A stretch of DNA of 64,000 nucleotides from Pseudomonas cavernicola (lineage in GTDB: Bacteria; Pseudomonadota; Gammaproteobacteria; Pseudomonadales; Pseudomonadaceae). A program made the translations under genes and the position numbers. Positions 58,252-64,000 of this stretch are shown here, one piece after another; within the stretch, counting starts at the first letter, position 1, and every line of letters begins with the position of its first letter. Below the pieces are notes generated by a model, which ran no database searches, was not told the origin of the DNA, and worked only from the letters and a program-made list of their open reading frames with translations. The stretch lies in NCBI RefSeq assembly GCF_003596405.1, contig NZ_QYUR01000002.1, positions 1,690,501 through 1,754,500 on the forward strand, read 5' to 3'.

Positions 58252-58416
58252 CTAGTGGCCTGTGTGGCTAGTTCAATTAGTCAATTTCGGCGCCTGAAGC
58301 CCCGATACTGCGTTGCCGCTCCTCGCCATAGCCCAGCTATGACTCGTCACGGCGCCTTGTCTCAGGACTCCAGGCATCCGAACTTGAGTTAACCAACTAG
58401 CCGTACAGGCCACTAG
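58252..58416. repeat. Inverted-repeat-bounded intergenic element, 165 bp
   Basis: CTAGTGGCCTGT (58252-58263) and ACAGGCCACTAG (58405-58416) are perfect inverted ends, and partial pairing extends inwards to about 58293/58373 (GGCTAGTT..., TTCGG). The interior core 58310-58362 is about 87 percent identical to 5061-5113. psiF starts 8 bp beyond the right end, so its ribosome binding site lies in or beside the element. Confidence 0.7.
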
Positions 58417-58423
58417 AAGCCTC

Positions 58424-58726
58424 ATGAATATGGTTCGTATCCCTGTGCTGGCGCTGGTTTTGCTGGTTTCCCCTCAGGTTTTTGCCGCTACCGCTCAGCA
58501 AGAGAAGATGACGTCGTGCAATGCCGAGGCCACCAGCAAGACGCTCAAGGGCGATGAGCGCCAAGCCTTTATGAGCACCTGCCTGAAAGCTGGTAGTACC
58601 CCGGCAGCGGCAACAGCAACCACCCCGCAAGAAAGAATGAAGTCGTGCAATGCCGATGCCGCCAGCAAAGCGCTCAAGGGCGATCCACGTAAGACCTTCA
58701 TGAGCGAGTGCTTGAAGAAGAAATAA
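58424..58726 (+). CDS. PsiF-repeat family protein
   Basis: 100 aa exported protein. Signal peptide about residues 1-21 (ending PQVFAA). Two PsiF repeats of about 26 residues, each with the pattern M(T/K)SCNA(E/D)A(T/A)SK and LKGD(E/P)R..FMS(T/E)CL, separated by an Ala/Thr linker. PsiF was named as phosphate-starvation inducible in E. coli; its role is unknown. Each repeat carries a conserved Cys pair. Confidence 0.85.
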   Translation: MNMVRIPVLALVLLVSPQVFAATAQQEKMTSCNAEATSKTLKGDERQAFMSTCLKAGSTPAAATATTPQERMKSCNADAASKALKGDPRKTFMSECLKKK

Positions 58727-58867
58727 GTCGCTTAACATCGGGGCCGTCTCAAACGCACTGCTGTCAGTCAGTCGAGCCCGGACAAATTCCCGCCCATTCG
58801 TAGCTCGTCGCCATCGAGATTCGGCAGCGTCACTGGCGTAATCAGTGCGCTGACCGAGAGTGAGGCA

Positions 58868-59074
58868 TTACTGCGCGTTTTCAGTCGCCTGCTGCAGGCG
58901 TTGGTTATTCAGCGCATTGGCCTGATCGATCTGTTGTTTGAGCTGGGTCATCTGTTGCTGCGCCTGCTCCGCTTGTTTGGCCTGCAGGGTCGCCGTTGCG
59001 GCAGTCTCCCCAAGCCCGCAAGCGGCTAACGCGAGTGTGGCGATCAGCGTAGTGGCTGCCTGAACGATATTCAT
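58868..59074 (-). CDS. Small coiled-coil lipoprotein, unknown function
   Basis: 68 aa with lipobox LAAC (Cys about residue 19). The Gln/Ala-rich heptad-like remainder (QAEQAQQQMTQLKQQIDQAN) is predicted to form a coiled coil, reminiscent of Lpp-like peptidoglycan-associated lipoproteins but without a C-terminal Lys. GGAG precedes ATG 59074; the upstream in-frame ATG gives a non-signal extension. Confidence 0.6.
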   Translation of the reverse strand: MNIVQAATTLIATLALAACGLGETAATATLQAKQAEQAQQQMTQLKQQIDQANALNNQRLQQATENAQ

Positions 59075-59271
59075 GGGGGGCTCCTGCCGGTTGGGTTTGT
59101 CTGTGCAACGCTGGCCATGCATAGCCGGGTGGTTGGATGCGGCAACTGTAACGTGCGGAGCAGAAAGCTCGAAAGCGCTTCATAAACCGCCGCGGTTACC
59201 GACACACTGTGCTTGGCGTCGGCAAACGGCTGCCGCTTTGGGTTATGCCTCGCTGCCAAATGACCGGAATC

Positions 59272-59754
59272 ATGAATAAACAACGTATCCATCAGCTGAT
59301 TATCGACAAGCTCGTAGCCGACTTACAGATCGCGCAGGGTGCGCTGCAAACTGCCTATGAGGCGGCGACCCACGAGGAGAATATTGCCGAAAATAAATAT
59401 GACACCCTCGGCCTGGAGGCCGGCTATTTGGCGCACGGCCAAGCGAAGCGGGTGGCCGAAATTGAGCAGGCGTTAACGGCTTATCGGCAGTTGCTGCTGC
59501 GGGCCTTCGATCCGTCGAACGGTATTCAACTGACCGCGTTGGTGCGGCTCGAGCTGGAAAGTGGCGCGCAACGCTTGCTGTTTCTCGGCCCGGATGCCGC
59601 TGGTTTGAAGATCGTGGATGCCGGCCAGGAAGTCATGGTCATCACCCCGCGCTCACCCATGGGCCAGAGCCTGCTGGGTAAGGCGCGGGGCGCGCTGGTA
59701 GACATCAGCGTGGCCAATCAGCGGCAGGAATTTGAAGTGCTGGAAGTCGTTTGA
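59272..59754 (+). CDS. GreA/GreB-family (Rnk-like) elongation factor
   Basis: 160 aa. An N-terminal helical region (about residues 1-75) holds charged residues including AATHEENIAENKYDTLGLEA. The C-terminal FKBP-like GreA/GreB domain (about 80-160) includes VITPRSPMGQSLLGKARGAL. This is the GreAB-C arrangement of RNA-polymerase secondary-channel factors. It lacks the classical long GreA coiled coil, so whether it cleaves backtracked RNA is open. Start ATG 59272 (MNKQRIHQLI). Confidence 0.78.
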   Translation: MNKQRIHQLIIDKLVADLQIAQGALQTAYEAATHEENIAENKYDTLGLEAGYLAHGQAKRVAEIEQALTAYRQLLLRAFDPSNGIQLTALVRLELESGAQRLLFLGPDAAGLKIVDAGQEVMVITPRSPMGQSLLGKARGALVDISVANQRQEFEVLEVV

Positions 59755-59759
59755 CTTCT

Positions 59760-59786
59760 AGCCTCCCCCTGGTAGAGAGGGAGGCT
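59760..59786. terminator. Hairpin between convergent Gre-like and Hsp70-like genes
   Basis: AGCCTCCC (59760-59767) and GGGAGGCT (59779-59786) form a perfect 8 bp stem without a long T run on either side. Confidence 0.4.
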
Positions 59787-59828
59787 GGGCTCTAGACCGT
59801 AGGCTGGGTAGAGCGATAGGTAAACGAA

Positions 59829-61093
59829 TCAGCCGTAACGCTTCTTCGCCTCGATGGCCAAACCGCTGCCGATGCTGCCGAAGGTATTGCCCTCGGCATG
59901 CCGGGCGTTGGGTAGCAGCACATTGATGCTCTGGCGCAGGGCCGGGATGCCGCTGGAGCCACCGGTGAAAAACACCGTGTCGATGTGTTCGGTGCTGACA
60001 TTGGCATCGCTGAGCAATTGCATGACGCTGCCGCTAATGCGTTCCAGCAAGCTGGCGATGGACTCGTCGAAACCGGCACGATCCAACTCGACCGACAGGC
60101 CTGATTCGATCCGGTCGAGTAACACGGTACGCCGCTCAACCTCGGTTAGCTCGATCTTGGTTTGTTCGATCTGCATCGCCAGCCAGTGTCCGGCGCGCTG
60201 TTCGATCAACTTGAAGAAACGGTCAAATCCGGGCGTGTCCAGCGCGTCGTAACGCATATTGCGCAACGCGGTCTGCGCCTGCTGCGAATAGACCGCGTTG
60301 ATGGTGTGCCAGGTGACCAGATTGAGGTGATGACTGGTGGGCATGTAGGCCTGATTCTTCATCCGGCTGCCATAGCCGAACAGCGGCATGACCCCGCTCA
60401 GGCTCAACTGCTTGTCGAAATCGGTGCCGCCGATATGCACGCCACCGGTGGCCAGGATGTCCTCGTGGCGCTCGGCGAGCATGTGCCGCTCGGGGCCAGA
60501 CGGATCAACGAGAAGTCCGAGGTGCCACCACCGATGTCGACGATCAGCACCAGTTCTTCACGCCCGATCGTGCTCTCGTAATCGAAGGCGGCGGCGATCG
60601 GTTCGTACTGGAACGAGATGTCCTTGAAACCGAGCTTCTTCGCCACGGCCACTAGGGTATCTTCGCCTTCCTGGTCGGCTTTTTCGTCATCGTCGACGAA
60701 AAATACCGGGCGTCCCAACACCACTTCTTCGAATGAGCGCTCGGCAACCGCTTCGGCGCGGTTTTTCAGTTCACCGATAAAGAAACCAAGGATGTCCTTG
60801 AACGGCAAAGCACTGCCGAGTACGGCGGTTTCGCTCTTGAGCAGTTTCGAGCCCAGCAGGCTCTTCAGCGAGCGCATCAGGCGGCCTTCGTAGCCTTCCA
60901 GATATTCATGCAGGGCCAGCCGGCCATATACCGGGCGGCGTTCTTCGAAGTTGAAGAACACCACCGACGGTAGGGTGATCTTGTCGTCTTCCAGCGCGAT
61001 CAACGACTCCATGCCAGGGCGTAGCCAGCCGACAGTGGAGTTGGACGTGCCGAAATCGATGCCACAGGCACGAGCGGGAAGCGCGTTTTTCAT
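59829..61093 (-). pseudogene. Hsp70-family (YegD-like) chaperone gene with a frameshift
   Basis: The 5' part (61093 to about 60488) encodes an actin-like ATPase start, GIDFGTSNSTVGWLRPG, with DIGGGTSDFSLIRLAPS further on. The 3' part (from about 60490 to 59829) continues in another frame with HMLAERHEDILATGGVHIGG and TVFFTGGSSGIPALR. Inserting one base at about 60487/60488 (AGC|GGC to AGC-CGG-CAC) joins the two into a single 421 aa protein of the expected size. So a one-base deletion or a sequencing error has split it. YegD lacks the Hsp70 substrate-binding domain; its role is unclear. Confidence 0.88.
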
Positions 61094-61323
61094 GATGTGT
61101 TCCGGTTAAAGACAGCCGCGTAGTGTACCGCGAGAGGGTGGGGCGATGCTGTAGCAGGCTACGGCTTGGCGATGAAGGGGAGGCGGGACGGTTAATTGAT
61201 CCTGGTCCGAAAGACCTGGGCTGGCGCAATCGGGCATTTACTATTCTTCGCGCCAGTCAGCGGCGACTAAGTCGCAAGGGACTCAGCCGCCGCTGTTCTG
61301 CTTCGCGCGCGATGCAGCCTGGT

Positions 61324-61659
61324 TTAATTGATCGTGTTCAGTTTCACCACGTCACCGGAAACCGTCGTGGTGTAACCGGTCAGCACCCAGGCCCAAAACC
61401 AGTCTTCTTGAATCTGTGTGTTGATCAGCGCGTCGCCGCCTTTGGATTTGATCGCGGCATTTTGCGCGCGAACAAAGCGGTTGTTTTGCTGAATTGGGAT
61501 GAGCCCGAACAGGAGCAGGCCGGTGGCGCTCGCCTGGCTATGACCGACGACGGTGTATTGGCTGTTATCCAGGTTCTGCGCCTTCATCGGGGTGCCAGTG
61601 CAACCGCTGATAGTCAGGGTGAACAGCAGTGCGGCGATGATTTTGCTGACGTTTTTCAC
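61324..61659 (-). CDS. TRL-like lipoprotein
   Basis: 111 aa. Signal peptide with lipobox ISGC (Cys about residue 20), then YTVVGHSQASATGLLLFGLI and FVRAQNAAIKSKGGDALIN. These are features I associate with the TRL-like family, which has no known function. It ends WFWAWVLTGYTTTVSGDVVK. It is a single minus-strand gene with GGAG just upstream of the ATG on its own strand. Confidence 0.65.
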   Translation of the reverse strand: MKNVSKIIAALLFTLTISGCTGTPMKAQNLDNSQYTVVGHSQASATGLLLFGLIPIQQNNRFVRAQNAAIKSKGGDALINTQIQEDWFWAWVLTGYTTTVSGDVVKLNTIN

Positions 61660-61810
61660 AGGTGTTTCTCCATGAGGTGATAGCCCAGGGATTCATTCCC
61701 TGAGGGCGGGTAATTTAAAGGTTGTTGCAGGAAATTAGAATCGGGAACTACCGAGTAAACCGGGTATTTCTCCGCTATCTGGAGTGAGATGAGCCCTGTT
61801 CGGAACGTAG

Positions 61811-61917
61811 GCCGGGTTAGCGGCGCAAGCAAATCCGTAACAACCCACGCAATCGTAAACGCCGCGTAACCCGGCAATGCGATGGCACTGGCGCGAGTGT
61901 ATCGCCGGGTTACGGCG
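61811..61917. repeat. Three alternating copies of a palindromic GCCGGGTTA unit
   Basis: GCCGGGTTAGCGGCG (61811-61825, plus), GCCGCGTAACCCGGC (61861-61875, inverted) and GCCGGGTTACGGCG (61904-61917, plus) form overlapping inverted repeats in the 306 bp gap before marC. This is the form of a REP/BIME-type intergenic element. No gene is present in the gap. Confidence 0.65.
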
Positions 61918-61965
61918 CGTCCTAGATTGCCGCATGGCTACGAGCCGGAGCGCGCCTCACCCAGC

Positions 61966-62562
61966 CTATCGCACCAGATAGTTCTTCACCCCGGTGAAGA
62001 TGATTTGCGCCGCCAGTGCGCAGACGAACAAGCCCATCAGCCGGCTGACAATCTGCAGCCCTTGCTCGCCGAGCAGGCGCTCAAAGCGGTCGGAGAGGTA
62101 GAGCACGACACCGACCGTCAGGCTGGCCAGCACGATGCCCAGCACCGCCACCAGCTTATCGTCCCAATGCGGTTGGCCGGCACCCATCACCAGCATCGCA
62201 CCGATGGTGCCGGGGCCCACTGTCAGCGGGATGGTCAGTGGCACTATGGTGACGTCCTGCTGCACGTTTTCGCTTTGCACCGCAGGGCTGCCCTGAGCCA
62301 TGCCCAGCGCGGAAATGAATAGCACGCTGCCGGCGCCAATGCGGAACGCATCGATGGTGATGCCGAATACGGTGAAGATATTCTGGCCGAACAGGTACAG
62401 CAGCACGCTGGCGATCACCACGCCGCCGGCGACTTTCCAGGCCAGCTTCTTGCGTTCCTTCACCGTGTAGCCGCGGGTCAGGCTGATAAAGCAGGAGAGT
62501 ACGAAGAAGGGGCTGTAGAGCACCAGCATCTTCAAGTACAGGCTGAATAGCTCGGACAGCAT
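61966..62562 (-). CDS. MarC-family integral membrane protein
   Basis: 198 aa with about six hydrophobic segments. Typical MarC patterns are FFVLSCFISLTRGYT (about residues 19-33), the VPLTIPLTVGPGTIGAMLVM loop (about 107-126) and a final SRLMGLFVCALAAQIIFTG. Once linked to multiple antibiotic resistance in E. coli, the family has no confirmed role. It lies 54 bp downstream of the hybrid kinase gene on the same strand. Confidence 0.88.
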   Translation of the reverse strand: MLSELFSLYLKMLVLYSPFFVLSCFISLTRGYTVKERKKLAWKVAGGVVIASVLLYLFGQNIFTVFGITIDAFRIGAGSVLFISALGMAQGSPAVQSENVQQDVTIVPLTIPLTVGPGTIGAMLVMGAGQPHWDDKLVAVLGIVLASLTVGVVLYLSDRFERLLGEQGLQIVSRLMGLFVCALAAQIIFTGVKNYLVR

Positions 62563-62616
62563 GGGCTTGGCTCGTAGTTGGAGGTGGGGCCCGCGCCGAG
62601 CTCGGGCCTTGTAACG

Positions 62617-64000
62617 TCAACCGACGCCATTCGCAGAGGGCTCAGATGACCGGGCGTTGTTAGCTTCGCGCTGGCGGCGCAGTTCGCGTTCAGAGACCCA
62701 GTGTTCGATCAGTTCACGCAGTTGCGAAAGCTCCACCGGCTTGGCCATATGCCCGTCCATGCCGACCAGGCGTGCGCGCTCTTTATGTTCGGCGAGGATA
62801 TGCGCGGTGAGCGCCACCACCGGGGTGCGGCTGCGCTTCTCTGCGGCTTCCCAGGCGCGTAGTTGCTGGGTGGCGGAGAAGCCATCGAGTACCGGCATCT
62901 CGCAGTCCATCAGCACCAGGTCGTACTGCTGGGCTTTCATCGCGATCAATGCTTCCTCGCCATTGCTGGCGGTGTCCGGTTGCAGGTTGAGTTTGCCGAG
63001 CATGCCGCGGATCACCTTGGTGGAGATGCTGTTGTCTTCGGCGACCAGGATGCGGAAGTCGCTAGGCACATTCAGCGGCGCACTCGCCAGGGTTGGTGCC
63101 CAGTGTATGGCGCCGCCATGTTTGCGCTGCGCCAGCTCGTCGGCGAGGGTGGTTTTTAGCGTATAGCCGGCTACCGGCTTGGCCAGGATGCGTTTGATCC
63201 CGGCGTTGCGGGCGATGATTTTGCTCGGAGCGTTGCTGATGCCAGTGAGCATGACCAACAGGATGTCGTGGTTGAGGCTGGGGTCTTCCTTGATCTTCGC
63301 CGCCAGCTGCATGCCACTCATGCCGGGCATGTCCTGATCGAGCAGCACCGCATCGAAGTATTCGCGGATGTGCGCCTTGGTTCGTAGCAGGGCCAGGGCC
63401 TCTTTGCCGGAAGGCACCGCACTGACCGTCAGGCCCCAGGCACTGCACTGCTGCACCAGGACTTTGCGGCAGGTGTCATTGTCATCGACCACCAGCAAAC
63501 GAGCGCCTTGCAGTGTGCCGTCGAGGTCGGCGGTGGGGTGTTCCAAGCGTTCGGCATCCAGTGGCAGGGTGAGCCACAGGGTGTTGCCCTGGTTGCTACC
63601 GCTCTGGATGCCGAATGCGCCGTTCATCAGGCGCACCAGTTGGCGGGCGATGATCAGGCCGAGACGGCCGCCGAGCTTGGTGGCGGCGAGGAAGTCTTTG
63701 CTGTGCAGTTCGGTGTTGAGCAAGGCGTCGCGCTCGCTGCTCTCCAGCGGGCGGCCGCTGTCCTGTACGGCAATCCGGAGGCGTGGGGCATCGGCGCTGG
63801 TGTCCAATGCGACCACCAATAGAATCTCGCCTTCGTCGGTTTGCTTGAAGGCGTTGTCCAGCAGGCTGAGCAAGGTCTGGCGCAGGCGTGTCGGGTCACC
63901 GCTGATCACCCGTGGCACTTGCGGCTGCATAAAGCTGATCAGCTCGACTTTCTGCTGTTCGGCTTTGGCGCGGAAGATGTCCAGGCAATCATCGATCAGC
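62617..64000 (-). CDS. retS: Hybrid sensor kinase with two receiver domains, RetS-like (5' end missing)
   Basis: The C-terminal 461 residues are present; the gene continues beyond the right edge. In order: end of a GHKL ATPase domain (DPTRLRQTLLSLLDNAFKQT, then GLIIARQLVRLM), receiver 1 (LLVVDDN with phospho-Asp in AVLLDQDMPG), and receiver 2 (ILVAEDN with phospho-Asp in LVLMDCEMPVLDG and the ALTAH segment). No Hpt domain. The kinase-REC-REC order and the position after osmE/Hsp70/marC fit RetS, which controls the Gac/Rsm switch; the sensor part needed to confirm it is outside the window. Confidence 0.7.
   Translation of the reverse strand, partial: LIDDCLDIFRAKAEQQKVELISFMQPQVPRVISGDPTRLRQTLLSLLDNAFKQTDEGEILLVVALDTSADAPRLRIAVQDSGRPLESSERDALLNTELHSKDFLAATKLGGRLGLIIARQLVRLMNGAFGIQSGSNQGNTLWLTLPLDAERLEHPTADLDGTLQGARLLVVDDNDTCRKVLVQQCSAWGLTVSAVPSGKEALALLRTKAHIREYFDAVLLDQDMPGMSGMQLAAKIKEDPSLNHDILLVMLTGISNAPSKIIARNAGIKRILAKPVAGYTLKTTLADELAQRKHGGAIHWAPTLASAPLNVPSDFRILVAEDNSISTKVIRGMLGKLNLQPDTASNGEEALIAMKAQQYDLVLMDCEMPVLDGFSATQQLRAWEAAEKRSRTPVVALTAHILAEHKERARLVGMDGHMAKPVELSQLRELIEHWVSERELRRQREANNARSSEPSANGVG

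Overview
The window comes from a Pseudomonas chromosome (Gammaproteobacteria, GC-rich). The evidence is gene content and order: motAB, rsgA, orn, queG, then nnr-tsaE-amiB-mutL-miaA-hfq-hflXKC-hisZ-purA, then tRNA-Leu-rnr-rlmB-rpsF-rpsR-rplI-dnaB-alr, then azurin, a D-lysine/pipecolate catabolic cluster, a LIV-type ABC transporter, desT, osmE and a RetS-like hybrid kinase. As I recall it, this follows the order of the corresponding P. aeruginosa segment (roughly PA4954 down to PA4856). No species call is possible from the sequence alone.

Layout. 0-5 kb: the 5' end of an HDOD-type gene, the flagellar stator motAB, then ribosome maturation GTPase, oligoribonuclease and epoxyqueuosine reductase. 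5.2-18.4 kb: a long co-directional housekeeping block for metabolite repair, tRNA modification, cell separation, mismatch repair, Hfq, the HflKC membrane complex, HisZ and PurA, with many start/stop overlaps. 18.5-29.6 kb: a chemoreceptor, tRNA-Leu(CAG) on the minus strand, RNase R with RlmB, the S6-S18-L9 ribosomal cluster with a membrane protein, DnaB and alanine racemase. 29.8-37.9 kb: a YgiQ-type radical SAM protein, a beta-helix lipoprotein paired with a diheme cytochrome, a small mechanosensitive channel and a LOG-family hydrolase. 38-44 kb: azurin and a lysine catabolic group (HglS-like dioxygenase, LysR, AmaB, AmaA). 44.2-49.5 kb: a five-gene branched-chain amino acid transporter preceded by a textbook sigma-54 promoter and an NtrC-like dyad.

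49.5-64 kb is the accessory, decaying part. It holds a truncated ornithine-cyclodeaminase-like start interrupted by a palindromic repeat, a gene-free segment with three degenerate repeats full of DnaA boxes, desT facing the wreck of its presumed target operon with operators still present, an AsmA tail fused to a fragment of a secreted repeat protein, a frameshifted Hsp70-family gene, several small lipoproteins, and a 5'-truncated hybrid sensor kinase.

The most unusual signal is the DnaA-box cluster at about 49.95-50.46 kb. It has no dnaA/dnaN neighbours but is built like an origin or a DnaA-titrating locus. Several intergenic gaps also hold one or two families of inverted-repeat-bounded modules of about 140-275 bp. 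No transposase, integrase, prophage or CRISPR array was seen.
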